Positions 46,525-59,050 are shown, numbered from the stretch's first letter. The stretch is DNA of 61,756 nucleotides from Bacillus sp. 491mf (GCF_900112415.1 NZ_FOLV01000021.1:1-61756), one strand, 5' to 3'. The notes: generated by a model from the letters alone, not told the origin. A program made the numbers and translations.

Positions 46525-48414
46525 TTATTGGTTCGATACTCGTGCAATTTTTCCTTGTTCTATATACACAAGTAAAATGGAAATATCAGCTGGATTTACC
46601 CCAGAAATACGAGATGCTTGCCCCATAGATAGCGGACGGACATCTTTTAATTTTTGACGTGCTTCAGAAGCTATTCCAGAAATTGCATCATAATCAATAT
46701 CAACCGGAATCTTTTTGCTTTCCATACGTTTCATACGTTCTACTTGTTGTAAAGATTTTTCAATATATCCTTCATATTTAAGCTGGATCTCAACTTGCTC
46801 TGCTACTTCATCACTAACTTCTACTTCACTTGGAGCAAGAAGATGGATATGCTCATATGTCATTTCTGGACGGCGTAATAAATCACTCGCACGTATACCA
46901 TCCTTTAGTTCACTTCCGCCAGCTCCGCGGATAAGTTCTTGTACTTCAGGACGCGGCTTAATAATAATACTTGCTAAACGTTCTTTTTCTTTTTCAATTT
47001 TCTCTTTCTTTGCTGTAAAACGTTCATATCGTTCTTCTGGAATCAACCCAATTTCATGCCCAGTCTCTGTTAAACGCAGGTCCGCATTGTCATGACGTAA
47101 TAATAATCGATATTCTGCACGGGACGTTAACAAGCGATATGGCTCATTTGTACCTTTTGTAACTAAATCATCGATTAAAACACCAATGTATGCATCTGAA
47201 CGATTTAAAATCACTTCTTTTTTACCTAATGAACGACACGCAGCATTAATACCGGCCATTAAACCTTGCCCTGCCGCTTCTTCATAACCAGAAGTTCCAT
47301 TAATTTGACCCGCTGTATATAAATTTTGTATTTTCTTTGTTTCAAGTGTTGGCCAAAGCTGCGTTGGTACAATTGCATCATATTCAATTGCATATCCTGT
47401 GCGCATCATTTCTACGTTCTCTAGGCCAGGAATGGTCTTTAACATCTCACGTTGTACATCTTCTGGTAAACTTGTTGATAAACCTTGTACGTATACTTCT
47501 TGTGTATTGCGACCTTCTGGCTCTAAGAAAATTTGATGACGCGGCTTATCGTGGAAACGAACAACCTTATCTTCAATAGAAGGACAGTATCGTGGGCCTG
47601 TTCCTTTGATCATGCCCGAATACATAGCAGAACGATGTAAGTTTCCATCGATTAAACGATGCGTTTCTTCACTTGTGTATGTTAACCAGCATGGAATTTG
47701 ATCCATGATGAACTTTGTTGTTTCAAAAGAGAATGAACGCGGTATATCATCACCTGGCTGAATTTCTGTTTTGCTATAATCAATTGTACGACTATCTACA
47801 CGCGGAGGCGTACCCGTTTTAAAACGAACTAGTTCAAACCCAAGCTCTTCTAAATGCTCCGATAATTTCACAGATGGTTGTTGATTATTTGGACCGCTTG
47901 AATATTTTAAATTCCCAACAATAATTTCACCGCGTAAAAACGTACCAGTTGTAATAACAACTGTTTTCGCTGTATATTCTCCTCCAGTTTGTGTAACAAC
48001 GCCTTTACATACACCATCTTCCACAACTAAGCGTTCAACCATTGCTTGACACAATGTTAAATTTGGCGTTTCTTCGATTGTTTTTTTCAATTCATGCTGA
48101 TACGCAAATTTATCTGCTTGGGCACGAAGTGCACGTACTGCTGGACCTTTCCCAGTGTTTAACATACGCATTTGAATATGCGTTTTATCAATATTTCTTC
48201 CCATCTCGCCGCCAAGTGCATCAATTTCACGAACAACAATTCCTTTTGCAGGTCCACCAACTGAAGGGTTACACGGCATAAATGCGACCATATCTAAGTT
48301 AATTGTTAACATTAATGTTTTTGCTCCCATACGAGCTGCTGCCAAACCAGCTTCACATCCTGCATGGCCTGCACCGATTACAATCACATCATAAGAACCA
48401 GCATTGTATCCCAC
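46525..48414 (-). CDS. mnmG: tRNA uridine-34 cmnm5 modification enzyme MnmG (GidA)
   Basis: A 629-residue FAD enzyme that with MnmE adds carboxymethylaminomethyl to wobble U34. FAD motif [26 protein letters not shown]. Signature [24 protein letters not shown] with the catalytic cysteine nearby in PCNPSVGG, and [23 protein letters not shown] with the [19 protein letters not shown] block. C-terminal helical MnmE/tRNA-binding domain intact. Lies 19 bases after mnmE. Confidence 0.97.
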   Translation of the reverse strand: MGYNAGSYDVIVIGAGHAGCEAGLAAARMGAKTLMLTINLDMVAFMPCNPSVGGPAKGIVVREIDALGGEMGRNIDKTHIQMRMLNTGKGPAVRALRAQADKFAYQHELKKTIEETPNLTLCQAMVERLVVEDGVCKGVVTQTGGEYTAKTVVITTGTFLRGEIIVGNLKYSSGPNNQQPSVKLSEHLEELGFELVRFKTGTPPRVDSRTIDYSKTEIQPGDDIPRSFSFETTKFIMDQIPCWLTYTSEETHRLIDGNLHRSAMYSGMIKGTGPRYCPSIEDKVVRFHDKPRHQIFLEPEGRNTQEVYVQGLSTSLPEDVQREMLKTIPGLENVEMMRTGYAIEYDAIVPTQLWPTLETKKIQNLYTAGQINGTSGYEEAAGQGLMAGINAACRSLGKKEVILNRSDAYIGVLIDDLVTKGTNEPYRLLTSRAEYRLLLRHDNADLRLTETGHEIGLIPEERYERFTAKKEKIEKEKERLASIIIKPRPEVQELIRGAGGSELKDGIRASDLLRRPEMTYEHIHLLAPSEVEVSDEVAEQVEIQLKYEGYIEKSLQQVERMKRMESKKIPVDIDYDAISGIASEARQKLKDVRPLSMGQASRISGVNPADISILLVYIEQGKIARVSNQ

Positions 48415-48433
48415 TTTCCATTCCTCCTTACAA

Positions 48434-49810
48434 TTACTTTCCTAAACAAAATTGAGAGAATAACTGATCAATTAAGCTTTCGTGTACAGTGTCTCCCGTA
48501 ATTTCACCGAGTATTTCCCATGTTCTTGTTAAATCAATCTGTACCATATCAATTGGCACGCCGCTGTGAATAGCCGCAATTGCATCACCAATCGTCTTTT
48601 CTGCTTGTGTTAATAAACCAATGTGACGAGCATTCGATACATATGTCATATCAGTCGCTTCAATTGCTCCTTCAAAGAAGAGATCGGCAATTGCCCGTTC
48701 TAGCTCATCTACACCTTTCTCTTCAAGTAAAGCTGTTGTAATAACACGAGCTGAACCCGCCAATTTTCCAACGTACTCCATGTCAATTTGCTGCGGTAAA
48801 TCTGTTTTATTTACAATGACGATAAAGTCTTTTCCTTGTACCGCTCGGAATAACTCTTCATCCTCACTTGTTAACGCTTCGCTATAATTTACAACAAGAA
48901 GAACTAAATCTGCTTTATTCATCATCTCTTTTGAGCGTTCGACACCAATTTGTTCTACAATATCATCTGTCTCACGAATACCAGCTGTATCAATCAATTT
49001 AAGCGGTACACCGCGCACGTTCACATATTCTTCAATAACATCTCGAGTTGTTCCTGCTATATCTGTTACAATTGCCTTCTTTTCCTGTACAAGGCTATTT
49101 AATAGCGATGACTTTCCAACATTCGGTCTTCCAATAATAGCCGTTGCAATTCCTTCGCGCAAAATCTTCCCTTGCTTTGAAGTTTGTAACAACTTTTCAA
49201 TTTCTGACTTAACATAAGTCGCCTTCTCAATTAAAACACCATGCGTCATTTCTTCTACGTCATCGTATTCCGGATAATCAATGTTCACTTCAACATGAGC
49301 TAACGTTTCTAAAATCTCTTGTCGCAAACGACCAATTAATTTTGATAATCGGCCTTCCATTTGATTAATCGCAACATTCATTGCACGATCTGTTTTAGCA
49401 CGAATTAAATCCATAACCGCTTCTGCTTGCGATAAGTCAATACGCCCATTTAAAAAAGCACGCTTTGTAAATTCTCCAGGCTCTGCCAAGCGAACACCTT
49501 GTGATAAAATAAGCTGTAATACTTTATTTACAGAAACAAGGCCACCATGACAATTTACCTCAACAATATCCTCACGCGTAAATGTCTTTGGTGCCCGCAT
49601 AATCGAAACCATAACTTCTTCAATCACTTTATTTGTATCTAAATCCACAATATGCCCATACTGAATTGTATGAGATGGAACTGTCGTTAAATCTTTTCCT
49701 TTAAAAATACGGTTTACCTTTTCTACCGCATCATCTCCACTTACTCGAACAATGGCAATTGCACCTTCCCCAAGAGCTGTGGAAATCGCAGCAATTGTAT
49801 CAAATTCCAT
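48434..49810 (-). CDS. mnmE: tRNA modification GTPase MnmE (TrmE)
   Basis: A 458-residue protein. N-terminal folate-binding domain (1-118) has [21 protein letters not shown] and [15 protein letters not shown]. The G domain within the helical domain has [38 protein letters not shown] and NKTDLP. The C-terminal FCLGK carries the invariant cysteine needed for modification. K-dependent GTPase working with MnmG. AGGTGAAAGAAC precedes the ATG. A DnaA-box-bearing hairpin and a repeat separate it from jag. Confidence 0.97.
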   Translation of the reverse strand: MEFDTIAAISTALGEGAIAIVRVSGDDAVEKVNRIFKGKDLTTVPSHTIQYGHIVDLDTNKVIEEVMVSIMRAPKTFTREDIVEVNCHGGLVSVNKVLQLILSQGVRLAEPGEFTKRAFLNGRIDLSQAEAVMDLIRAKTDRAMNVAINQMEGRLSKLIGRLRQEILETLAHVEVNIDYPEYDDVEEMTHGVLIEKATYVKSEIEKLLQTSKQGKILREGIATAIIGRPNVGKSSLLNSLVQEKKAIVTDIAGTTRDVIEEYVNVRGVPLKLIDTAGIRETDDIVEQIGVERSKEMMNKADLVLLVVNYSEALTSEDEELFRAVQGKDFIVIVNKTDLPQQIDMEYVGKLAGSARVITTALLEEKGVDELERAIADLFFEGAIEATDMTYVSNARHIGLLTQAEKTIGDAIAAIHSGVPIDMVQIDLTRTWEILGEITGDTVHESLIDQLFSQFCLGK

Positions 49811-49936
49811 GTTCTTTCACCTCACTTGCTTATTTCTCTATATTTCAACACGATTTTTTCTTTCACTAAATTATTAGGATACCATAACGAAACTTCGTAA
49901 AAAAGAATAATAACTTATTTTATTATGTCCTCACCT

Positions 49937-49991
49937 AAATCGCACTAAACTTATGCACAGTGGATAAGTTTAGTGCGATTTTTTATCCACA
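49937..49991. promoter_or_regulatory. long hairpin with DnaA boxes in the mnmE-jag gap
   Basis: AAATCGCACTAAACTTA (49937-49953) and TAAGTTTAGTGCGATTT (49965-49981) form a perfect 17-bp stem with loop TGCACAGTGGA. One-mismatch DnaA boxes TTATGCACA (49951-49959) and AGTGGATAA (49959-49967) fill the loop, and an exact TTATCCACA lies at 49983-49991. A T-run follows on the plus strand only. In B. subtilis the trmE-jag gap carries a DnaA-box cluster. Confidence 0.7.
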
Positions 49992-50021
49992 GATCATTTC
50001 TCTGTCTTCATATTTTATCCA

Positions 50022-50055
50022 GTAAAAAACCGGCACTCAAACGAGTTACCGGTTT
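50022..50055 (-). terminator. terminator of the rpmH-rnpA-yidC-jag operon
   Basis: Minus strand AACCGG..ACTC GTTT GAGT..CCGGTT followed by TTTTAC. It is separated from the jag stop by an inserted repeat whose TTTAT end overlaps this stem's flank. Confidence 0.8.
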
Positions 50056-50283
50056 ATCCCGCTATTCGCGGGCAGTAATATTCCCACCTCAAATTTTGGT
50101 GAAAGCATTGTCCAGTTCTAGTGGCTAGAATGTTCGGTAGCTTCGCCTCTTCCTAACATTCTGGACGAGCCACTTCCACTTTTCTTAAGAAGTTAGGTGG
50201 GAGATAAACTGCCCGTAAAAGTTTGATTGATTCAACTAGCCACCCATCTAGAATCAATTCCTCAAGATGGGTGTTTCATGTTA
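50052..50283. repeat. bcr1-like repeat, long form with internal module
   Basis: TTTATCCCGCTATTCGCGGG starts the element; GGTGGGAGATAAACTGCCCG, GATTCAACTAGCCACCCATC and GATGGGTGTTTCATGTTAT end it at the jag stop codon. The arms GGGCAGTAATATTCCCACCT and AGGTGGGAGATAAACTGCCC are inverted repeats enclosing a ~110-base module (GTCCAGTTCTAGTGGCTAG to GAGCCACTTCC). It lies between jag and its terminator. Confidence 0.82.
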
Positions 50284-50898
50284 TTTCGGAGATACAACAA
50301 CATGTCGATGTGGTTCTTTACCTTCAGACGTTGTAATCACATATGGATGATTCGAAAGTGCTTGATGTATAATTTTTCTTTCAAAAGAAGGCATCGGTTC
50401 TAACACAACCCTTTTTTTGGTGTTGCCCACTTGCTTTGCTAACCGAAGCGCAAGCGATTCTAACGTGTTTTTTCGTTTATCACGATAATTTTCAGCGTCA
50501 ATTGTTACACCGATATATTGTTTCGTACTACGATTTGCAACAAGTTTTGTTACATATTGTAAAGAATTTAATATATTACCTCTTTTTCCAATTAATACAC
50601 CAATATCACTACCAGAAAGCGTAAAATGAATCTCACGCCCTTTTACATCTGTTTCAACAGTTACATCAACATCCATTGCTTTTATGATACTTTTCAAATA
50701 AAGTTCTGCTTCTTCTACAGGATCTTTTGTTACAATGACCTCTACAATAGCAGGTCGTCCTCCAATAAACCCAAGAAAAGCTTTTTTTCCTTCATCAATG
50801 ACATGTATCTCAACTTTATCTCTTGGTACTTGTAATTGTTCTAATGCAAATTGCACTGCCAGTTCGACGGTTTGTCCTTTAGCAGTAATCATACTCAC
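50281..50898 (-). CDS. jag: RNA-binding protein Jag (KhpB / EloR)
   Basis: A 205-residue protein with the Jag-N domain (1-50; [48 protein letters not shown]). A KH domain (~75-140) has [21 protein letters not shown], and an R3H domain ends [39 protein letters not shown]. KhpB binds RNA and affects cell elongation with KhpA and, in spore formers, the SpoIIIJ neighbourhood. ATG overlaps the yidC stop by 4 bases. Its stop codon is within a repeat end. Confidence 0.95.
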   Translation of the reverse strand: MSMITAKGQTVELAVQFALEQLQVPRDKVEIHVIDEGKKAFLGFIGGRPAIVEVIVTKDPVEEAELYLKSIIKAMDVDVTVETDVKGREIHFTLSGSDIGVLIGKRGNILNSLQYVTKLVANRSTKQYIGVTIDAENYRDKRKNTLESLALRLAKQVGNTKKRVVLEPMPSFERKIIHQALSNHPYVITTSEGKEPHRHVVVSPK

Positions 50899-51662
50899 TT
50901 ACTTGATCCTCCTGCCTTACTAGCCTTAAGATCCGGCCCTTTGATCAAATATGTTTGAGCAATACCAAAGATGTTACCTACTACCCAGTAAAGAGATAAT
51001 GCAGCTGGGAAGTTAATTGCGAAAACCAAAATCATGATAGGCATAAGCCAAAGCATCATTGCCATTTGTGGATTTTGCCCCGCAGTACCAGCCATTGCTA
51101 GCTTTTGTTGAATAAACGTTGTGATCGCTGCAACGATTGGAAGAATATAATATGGATCAGCATGACCTAAATCAAACCATAAAAAACTATGTTGTTTGAT
51201 TTCTGCCGTTCTGATAATTGCATGATAAAATGCAAATAAAATTGGCATTTGAATAAATATTGGTAAACAACCTGCTAATGGATTGATGCCATGCTTTTGA
51301 TACAATTGCATCATTTCTTGTTGCAACTTTTGTTGAGTTGCTTGGTCTTTAGAGCTATATTTCTCTTTTAATTTTGCCATTTCAGGTTGTAATACTTGCA
51401 TCGCTTTCGTGCTCTTCGTTTGCTTAATCATTAATGGTAATAACGCAAAACGAATGATAAGAGTTGTAACAACAATCGCTAAACCATAGTTATTGCCAAA
51501 TATGGTTGCAAAATACGTGATTAACTGAGAAAGTGGATATACGAAATATTCATTCCAAATCCCTGTACTTTGCGGTGTAATCGGCTGATTTGTTTGATTA
51601 CAGCCAGCGGCAATTGCCATAACAACAATAAGCATAACTAGTAAGCCTATCTTTTTTTTCAC
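50895..51662 (-). CDS. yidC: Membrane protein insertase YidC (SpoIIIJ, lipoprotein)
   Basis: A 255-residue insertase. Lipoprotein signal peptide [21 protein letters not shown], with the lipidated Cys at 21. Five-helix core: [39 protein letters not shown] (with the conserved Arg), [54 protein letters not shown]. It inserts membrane proteins with or without Sec, and is needed for forespore development when it is the SpoIIIJ paralogue. The position next to jag marks it as SpoIIIJ. Follows rnpA by 39 bases. Confidence 0.95.
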   Translation of the reverse strand: MKKKIGLLVMLIVVMAIAAGCNQTNQPITPQSTGIWNEYFVYPLSQLITYFATIFGNNYGLAIVVTTLIIRFALLPLMIKQTKSTKAMQVLQPEMAKLKEKYSSKDQATQQKLQQEMMQLYQKHGINPLAGCLPIFIQMPILFAFYHAIIRTAEIKQHSFLWFDLGHADPYYILPIVAAITTFIQQKLAMAGTAGQNPQMAMMLWLMPIMILVFAINFPAALSLYWVVGNIFGIAQTYLIKGPDLKASKAGGSSK

Positions 51663-51701
51663 AGCCTGCTCCTCCTTGTTTCGGTATGTATATTGTGTAA
51701 T

Positions 51702-52067
51702 TCATTTTCCTCTTTTTCCGCCATTTTTTGCCCGTTTTACTCCCGAGCGTTGCAGAGCATGAATTAAGCTTTTCTTTAATTGTTCATAGTCCATGTCTGA
51801 ACAAGGCTTCCTTGCTATTATAACAAAATCTTTCCCAGAATCTATCTCATCTTTTAATTCTGTAAAAGCCTGACGGATCATACGCTTAATGCGATTACGC
51901 ATAACTGCATTTCCTATTTTTTTACTAACGGAAAGACCAATTCGAAAATACGGTTGATCAGGCTTCTCTAACTGATAGATAACAAATTGACGATTGGCAT
52001 TTGATTTTCCATTTTGAAAAACAGCTTGAAATTCCTCATTCTTCTTTACACGATTCTTTTTCTTCAT
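51702..52067 (-). CDS. rnpA: Ribonuclease P protein component
   Basis: A 121-residue basic protein that helps RNase P RNA process tRNA 5' ends. [47 protein letters not shown] (the RNR signature) and [22 protein letters not shown]. The start at 52067 has GGAGTG upstream; the 21 extra residues of the longer frame lack a ribosome site. Follows rpmH by 78 bases. Confidence 0.95.
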   Translation of the reverse strand: MKKKNRVKKNEEFQAVFQNGKSNANRQFVIYQLEKPDQPYFRIGLSVSKKIGNAVMRNRIKRMIRQAFTELKDEIDSGKDFVIIARKPCSDMDYEQLKKSLIHALQRSGVKRAKNGGKRGK

Positions 52068-52145
52068 ATCAATTGAACACTCCTGTATTTCGCCAGTGGA
52101 AAATTCATAATTACTAGAAAAAAAGACCACTGAACGATCAGTGGC

Positions 52146-52280
52146 CTACGCAGATAATACTTTTCTACCTTTACGACGACGAGCTGCTAGAACTTTACGT
52201 CCGTTCGCTGTGCTCATACGGCTACGGAAACCATGTACTTTGCTGCGCTTACGTTTATTTGGTTGATAAGTTCTTTTCAT
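52146..52280 (-). CDS. rpmH: 50S ribosomal protein L34
   Basis: A 44-residue protein too short for a usual ORF cut-off: [20 protein letters not shown] then [20 protein letters not shown] and VLSA. This is a complete and typical L34. GGGAGGTG precedes the ATG. First gene of rpmH-rnpA-yidC-jag, divergent from dnaA across oriC. Confidence 0.97.
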   Translation of the reverse strand: MKRTYQPNKRKRSKVHGFRSRMSTANGRKVLAARRRKGRKVLSA

Positions 52281-52326
52281 TATATGACACCTCCCTGAGG
52301 AATAACTGTTAAAGACAGTCCTATAA

Positions 52327-52356
52327 ATTATAGTTAATTTGTTAGGAAAATGTCAA
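52327..52356 (-). promoter_or_regulatory. promoter of rpmH operon
   Basis: Perfect TTGACA (52351-52356) and TATAAT (52327-52332) hexamers on the minus strand with an 18-base spacer, 47 bases before rpmH. Confidence 0.85.
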
Positions 52357-52429
52357 TGCCTCTAGAAATTTTCATAAAATATTCATTTTCTCTCTATTCA
52401 CAAGGTTGTTCACAGCGTATTCCATTTGT

Positions 52430-52690
52430 TGTGGATAATTTTTTTCGCCACTTTTTTCTATCCACAAATTTTTTTTTGTTTTCACACAGTATATCGTACT
52501 GTGGACAAGTTTATTCCACAAGGTATTGATTTTGTGGATAACTTTCCGAATTACATTGCTATTGCTATCTTTTTTTGATATTATAGTTGTGTTTTCACCT
52601 TGAACAAGTTTTTAACAATTATTATTTATCCACAAAGTGTGCATAACTTGTGGACATGTATAATCACATGTGCATAAAAAGTTTTCCACA
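52430..52690. other. oriC: oriC, upstream DnaA-box cluster (incA/B region)
   Basis: Exact boxes TGTGGATAA at 52430-52438 and 52533-52541 and TTATCCACA at 52626-52634. One-mismatch boxes at 52458-52466, 52500-52508, 52638-52646, 52669-52677 and 52682-52690. Both orientations occur in very AT-rich DNA between rpmH and dnaA. With the dnaA-dnaN cluster it forms the bipartite Bacillus origin. The 561-base gap 52281-52841 contains no gene. Confidence 0.93.
52556..52584 (+). promoter_or_regulatory. candidate dnaA promoter
   Basis: TTGCTA (52556-52561), 17-base spacer, TATTAT (52579-52584), flanked by DnaA boxes on both sides, which fits autorepression by DnaA. Leader would be about 250 bases. Confidence 0.55.
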
Positions 52691-52841
52691 ACGTGTTTTT
52701 TTGTCGAAAACTCTATTTCGGATTTTAAATGCTTTTTTCTTTTAAAAAGTGTTTCGTATAAATATACAGCGTTTTTCGCTTGCGTTATACAAATATTAAA
52801 CACCCTGTTGTATCATCGTCTTTTGTAAAGGAGGGACACCT

Positions 52842-54185
52842 TTGGAAAATATTTCGGATTTATGGAATAGCACCTTAAAAGAATTAGAAAAGAAAGTAAG
52901 TAAGCCTAGTTATGAAACGTGGCTTAAGTCTACAAAAGCGTATTCTTTAAAAAAGGACGTTTTAACAATTACTGCGCCGAATGAATTTGCACGTGATTGG
53001 TTGGAATCCCATTATTCTGATCTTATTTCAGAAACAATTATTCATTTAATGGGAGCGGAACTTACAATTCGCTTTATCATTCCACAAAGTCAAACAGAAG
53101 AGGAATTTGACTATCCTCCTGTTCAAAAGAATAAAACAATGCATGGTGAGCCTAATCATTTCCCACAAAGTATGCTTAATCCTAAATATATATTTGATAC
53201 CTTTGTAATCGGTTCTGGCAATCGTTTTGCCCATGCTGCTTCTTTAGCTGTGGCGGAGGCGCCCGCTAAAGCATACAATCCCTTATTTATTTACGGGGGA
53301 GTAGGACTAGGAAAGACGCATTTAATGCATGCGATTGGTCATTATGTCATCGAACACAATCCAAACGCAAAAGTCGTTTATCTATCATCTGAAAAATTTA
53401 CAAATGAGTTTATTAATTCTATTCGTGATAATAAAGCAGTTGATTTTCGCAATAAATATCGAAACGTCGATGTTCTGCTTATCGATGATATTCAATTTCT
53501 TGCTGGAAAAGAACAGACGCAAGAAGAATTCTTCCATACGTTTAATGCATTACACGAAGAAAGTAAACAAATTGTAATTTCAAGTGATCGTCCACCAAAA
53601 GAAATTCCAACATTAGAAGATCGCTTACGCTCACGTTTTGAATGGGGACTTATTACAGATATTACTCCTCCAGATTTAGAAACAAGGATTGCGATTTTAC
53701 GTAAGAAAGCAAAAGCTGAGGGGCTTGATATCCCGAATGAAGTTATGCTTTATATCGCTAATCAAATCGACTCTAACATTCGTGAATTAGAAGGTGCCCT
53801 AATTCGTGTTGTAGCGTACTCCTCTTTAATTAATAAGGATATTAATGCGGATTTAGCTGCTGAAGCACTAAAACATATTATTCCAAATTCAAAGCCAAAA
53901 ATTATTTCAATTTATGACATTCAGAAGGCTGTAGGGGATATTTTCCAAGTGAAATTGGAAGACTTTAAAGCAAAAAAGCGCACAAAATCTGTCGCTTTCC
54001 CTCGTCAAATTGCAATGTATCTGTCTCGTGAATTAACGGATTCCTCTTTACCAAAAATCGGTGAAGAGTTCGGCGGACGTGATCATACTACAGTCATTCA
54101 TGCCCATGAAAAAATTTCAAAGTTGTTAAAAACAGATACACAATTACAAAGACAACTGGAAGAAATTCGCGATATTTTAAAGTAA
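52842..54185 (+). CDS. dnaA: Chromosomal replication initiator DnaA
   Basis: A 447-residue AAA+ initiator. Domain [37 protein letters not shown] (oligomerisation and SirA/DnaD contacts), and domain II linker (~85-110). Domain III has Walker [19 protein letters not shown], the initiator-specific region [37 protein letters not shown] (Walker B) and the arginine finger region [13 protein letters not shown]. Domain IV HTH ends [27 protein letters not shown] start with AGGAGGG upstream, as in many Bacillus. Flanked on both sides by its own binding sites. Confidence 0.98.
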   Translation: MENISDLWNSTLKELEKKVSKPSYETWLKSTKAYSLKKDVLTITAPNEFARDWLESHYSDLISETIIHLMGAELTIRFIIPQSQTEEEFDYPPVQKNKTMHGEPNHFPQSMLNPKYIFDTFVIGSGNRFAHAASLAVAEAPAKAYNPLFIYGGVGLGKTHLMHAIGHYVIEHNPNAKVVYLSSEKFTNEFINSIRDNKAVDFRNKYRNVDVLLIDDIQFLAGKEQTQEEFFHTFNALHEESKQIVISSDRPPKEIPTLEDRLRSRFEWGLITDITPPDLETRIAILRKKAKAEGLDIPNEVMLYIANQIDSNIRELEGALIRVVAYSSLINKDINADLAAEALKHIIPNSKPKIISIYDIQKAVGDIFQVKLEDFKAKKRTKSVAFPRQIAMYLSRELTDSSLPKIGEEFGGRDHTTVIHAHEKISKLLKTDTQLQRQLEEIRDILK

Positions 54186-54231
54186 TAATTAAATAATGTG
54201 AACAACGTGAATAACTATTCTTGTTTTACAC

Positions 54232-54263
54232 ACAGTCTATCCACATGTAGATAGACTGTTTTT
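54232..54263 (+). terminator. terminator of dnaA, overlapping a DnaA box
   Basis: ACAGTCTATC (54232-54241) and GATAGACTGT (54250-54259) form a 10-bp stem followed by TTTTT. The one-mismatch DnaA box CTATCCACA (54237-54245) lies in the stem-loop. Confidence 0.8.
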
Positions 54264-54279
54264 CCGTCTTTTTATTAAG

Positions 54280-54345
54280 TTATCCACATATCCACAAGCC
54301 CTATTACTATTACTACTAATTTTTTATTATTATTAAATAAACTCA
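54280..54345. other. oriC: oriC unwinding region: DnaA boxes, DnaA-trios and AT-rich DUE
   Basis: Exact box TTATCCACA (54280-54288) overlaps ATATCCACA (54288-54296). A short GC-richer AGCCC follows, then CTATTACTATTACTACTA (54301-54318), six consecutive triplets that on the bottom strand read 3'-GAT/AAT, the DnaA-trio. Then TTTTTTATTATTATTAAATA. This matches the B. subtilis basal unwinding system layout (incC). Confidence 0.9.
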
Positions 54346-54372
54346 ATTTTATACTTACCGGAGGTTTTCGAT

Positions 54373-55518
54373 ATGCATTTTTCAATTCAAAAAGACTACC
54401 TTGTCAGAAGTGTACAAGATGTAATGAAAGCTGTTTCCTCTCGTACAACAATTCCAATTCTTACAGGGATCAAAATTGTAGCAAATGAAGAAGGTGTTAC
54501 ATTAACAGGTAGTGACGCAGATATATCCATTGAATCTTTTATCCCAGTCGAAGAAGATGGGAAAGAAATTGTAGAAGTAAAACAATCTGGAAGTATTGTT
54601 TTACAAGCAAAATATTTCAGTGAAATTGTAAAAAAATTACCGAAAGATACAGTTGAAATTTCTGTAGAAAGTCATTTTATGACAAAAATAAAATCTGGAA
54701 AATCTGAGTTTAATCTAAATGGTTTAGATTCAGCTGAGTATCCATTATTACCACAGATTGAAGAACATCATGTATTTCAAATCCCAACAGATCTTTTAAA
54801 GCACATGATTCGTCAAACTGTATTCGCTGTATCTACATCAGAAACACGTCCGATCTTGACAGGTGTAAACTGGAAGATATATAACAGCGAGTTGACTTGC
54901 ATTGCAACAGATAGTCATCGTTTAGCACTTCGTAAAGCAAAAATTGCAGGACAAACGATTGCAAATGAGTTTCAAGCTAATGTTGTGATTCCAGGAAAAA
55001 GTTTAAATGAATTAAGTAAGATTCTTGATGAATCAGAAGAGATGGTAGATATTGTTGTAACGGAGTATCAAGTTTTATTCCGTACAAAACATTTGTTATT
55101 TTTCTCTAGACTATTAGAAGGCAGCTACCCGGACACTACAAGACTTATTCCGCCTGATAGCAAAACAGATATTTTTGTAAATACAAAAGAATTTTTACAA
55201 GCGATTGATCGAGCGTCGTTATTAGCGAGAGATGGACGTAATAATGTTGTGAAATTATCAACTTTAGAAAATGAAATGTTGGAAATTTCATCGAATTCTC
55301 CAGAAATCGGAAAAGTAGTAGAAGAAGTTCAATGTGAGCAATTTACTGGGGAAGAGTTAAAAATTTCGTTTAGTGCAAAATATATGATGGATGCATTAAA
55401 AGCATTGGATAGTACAGAAATCAAAGTTAGTTTTACTGGTGCGATGAGACCATTTTTAATTCGTACTGTGAACGATGATTCCATTATTCAACTAATTTTA
55501 CCGGTACGTACGTACTAA
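54373..55518 (+). CDS. dnaN: DNA polymerase III beta subunit (sliding clamp)
   Basis: A 381-residue clamp of three similar domains. Begins MHFSIQKDYLVRSVQDVMKAVSSRTTIPILTGIKI; FAVSTSETRPILTGVNW opens domain 2; ends with the hydrophobic pocket segment PFLIRTVNDDSIIQLILPVRTY. CGGAGG precedes the ATG by 9 bases. It tethers PolC, DnaE, MutS and others to DNA. The 55519-55642 gap carries a terminator-like hairpin. Confidence 0.98.
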   Translation: MHFSIQKDYLVRSVQDVMKAVSSRTTIPILTGIKIVANEEGVTLTGSDADISIESFIPVEEDGKEIVEVKQSGSIVLQAKYFSEIVKKLPKDTVEISVESHFMTKIKSGKSEFNLNGLDSAEYPLLPQIEEHHVFQIPTDLLKHMIRQTVFAVSTSETRPILTGVNWKIYNSELTCIATDSHRLALRKAKIAGQTIANEFQANVVIPGKSLNELSKILDESEEMVDIVVTEYQVLFRTKHLLFFSRLLEGSYPDTTRLIPPDSKTDIFVNTKEFLQAIDRASLLARDGRNNVVKLSTLENEMLEISSNSPEIGKVVEEVQCEQFTGEELKISFSAKYMMDALKALDSTEIKVSFTGAMRPFLIRTVNDDSIIQLILPVRTY

Positions 55519-55528
55519 AATTATGGTG

Positions 55529-55563
55529 AGGGTTACTAGTGTGGATTTACTGGTAACCCTTTT
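55529..55563 (+). terminator. hairpin/terminator after dnaN
   Basis: AGGGTTAC and GTAACCCT pair around 16 bases and are followed by TTTT; attenuation before rlbA is possible. Confidence 0.65.
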
Positions 55564-55642
55564 GATTTCTCGCTATTACTTTCCTAATGCTTGTTTATTT
55601 AGTACAATGAAAGAATGAACACTTTTAGAAAGTGAGCGATTT

Positions 55643-55858
55643 ATGATGAAACGTATTCAAATTTCGACAGAATATATTACATTAGGACAATTTTTAAAAC
55701 TGGCTGACGTGATTGATACAGGCGGAGCGGTAAAGTGGTTTTTACAAGAGTATGAAGTGTATGTAAATAAAGAACTTGAAAATCGACGAGGCCGAAAATT
55801 ATATACAAATGATATTGTTGAAATTCCGGAGATCGGAACATTTCAAGTTCAAGGATAA
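55643..55858 (+). CDS. rlbA: S4-domain protein RlbA (YaaA)
   Basis: A 71-residue single S4 RNA-binding domain protein: TEYITLGQFLKLADVIDTGGAVKWFLQEYEVYVNKELENRRGRKLYTNDIVEI. In B. subtilis YaaA (RlbA) is a ribosome-associated factor needed for full 50S assembly or activity. Lies directly upstream of recF (12-base gap), the standard order dnaA-dnaN-yaaA-recF. Confidence 0.92.
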   Translation: MMKRIQISTEYITLGQFLKLADVIDTGGAVKWFLQEYEVYVNKELENRRGRKLYTNDIVEIPEIGTFQVQG

Positions 55859-55870
55859 AGGGGGATCCCT

Positions 55871-56998
55871 TTGTATATTACAGAATTACATTTACAGAAC
55901 TATCGCAATTATGAGAAGTTAGATCTTTCCTTCGAAGATAAAGTAAACGTAATTATTGGTGAAAATGCGCAAGGAAAAACCAATTTGATGGAAGCAATCT
56001 ACGTATTAGCGATGGCGAAATCTCATCGAACTTCTAATGATCGTGAACTTATCCGATGGGATGAGGATTATGGTAAAATAAAAGGGAAACTACAAAAGAG
56101 AAACAACTCTTTGTCTTTAGAACTAAATGTTTCTAAAAAAGGGAAAAAGGCAAAGTTAAATCAACTTGAGCAACAAAAATTAAGTCAATATATTGGTGTG
56201 ATGAATGTTGTTATGTTTGCACCAGAAGATTTAAATCTTGTTAAAGGAAGTCCTCAAGTACGAAGACGTTTTTTAGACATGGAGCTTGGACAAATAGCTC
56301 CTGTGTATTTGTATGAATTAAGTCAATATCAAAAAGTCCTTACACAGCGTAATCATTTGCTTAAAAAAATGCAAGGAAGCAGTAAAAGTGATGAAGCTAT
56401 GCTAGATGTGTTTACAATTCAACTCGTTGAGCATGGTGTAAAAGTGTTAAAAAAACGTTTTGAATTTTTACGTCTATTACAAGAATGGGCAGCTCCAATT
56501 CATCAAGGAATTAGCAGAGGACTTGAAGAACTAGAAATAGTTTATAAACCAAGCATAGATGTATCAGAATCCATGGATTTGTCGAAAATAGAAGAAGTAT
56601 ACTATGAAAGTTTCCAATCTGTGAAACAACGTGAAATCTTCCGTGGTACAACCTTAATTGGTCCTCACCGTGACGATTTGCAATTCTTTGTTAATGGGAA
56701 AAATGTTCAAGTTTTTGGTTCGCAAGGACAACAACGAACGACCGCGCTTTCCCTAAAGTTAGCTGAGATCGAATTGATTTATTCAGAAGTTAACGAATAT
56801 CCAATCCTTTTATTAGATGATGTGTTATCAGAACTAGATGATTACAGGCAATCACATCTGCTTAATACGATTCAAGGAAAAGTGCAAACGTTTGTAACAA
56901 CGACAAGTGTTGATGGAATTGAGCATGATACATTAAAACAAGCAAAAACAATTCATGTAACGAACGGCACAGTGGATTGTGGAGAAGAAGATAAATAA
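55871..56998 (+). CDS. recF: DNA replication and repair protein RecF
   Basis: A 375-residue SMC-like ATPase that helps RecA load on gapped DNA. Walker [59 protein letters not shown], signature [20 protein letters not shown], Walker [21 protein letters not shown] start with AAAGGGGGAT upstream. Coupled with rlbA. Confidence 0.96.
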   Translation: MYITELHLQNYRNYEKLDLSFEDKVNVIIGENAQGKTNLMEAIYVLAMAKSHRTSNDRELIRWDEDYGKIKGKLQKRNNSLSLELNVSKKGKKAKLNQLEQQKLSQYIGVMNVVMFAPEDLNLVKGSPQVRRRFLDMELGQIAPVYLYELSQYQKVLTQRNHLLKKMQGSSKSDEAMLDVFTIQLVEHGVKVLKKRFEFLRLLQEWAAPIHQGISRGLEELEIVYKPSIDVSESMDLSKIEEVYYESFQSVKQREIFRGTTLIGPHRDDLQFFVNGKNVQVFGSQGQQRTTALSLKLAEIELIYSEVNEYPILLLDDVLSELDDYRQSHLLNTIQGKVQTFVTTTSVDGIEHDTLKQAKTIHVTNGTVDCGEEDK

Positions 56999-57021
56999 CT
57001 TCTGTCTAAATGGAAAAGTAG

Positions 57022-58959
<1,938 letters not shown>

Positions 58960-58967
58960 TGACTGAT

Positions 58968-58992
58968 GACAGGAATCGGAGTATTCCTGTCT
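58968..58992 (+). other. hairpin in the gyrB-gyrA gap
   Basis: GACAGGAAT (58968-58976) and ATTCCTGTC (58983-58991) form a 9-bp stem, followed only by TTCT, so weak termination or mRNA processing rather than a full stop. Confidence 0.5.
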
Positions 58993-59050
58993 TCTACGTA
59001 TAAATGAACATGATATATCGATCGGAAATGTAATGAGGAGGTGCTGGTTG

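Noticed and set aside
52612-52803. 63-codon minus-strand frame within oriC
   Set aside because: Made of DnaA boxes and AT-rich origin DNA, with no ribosome site.
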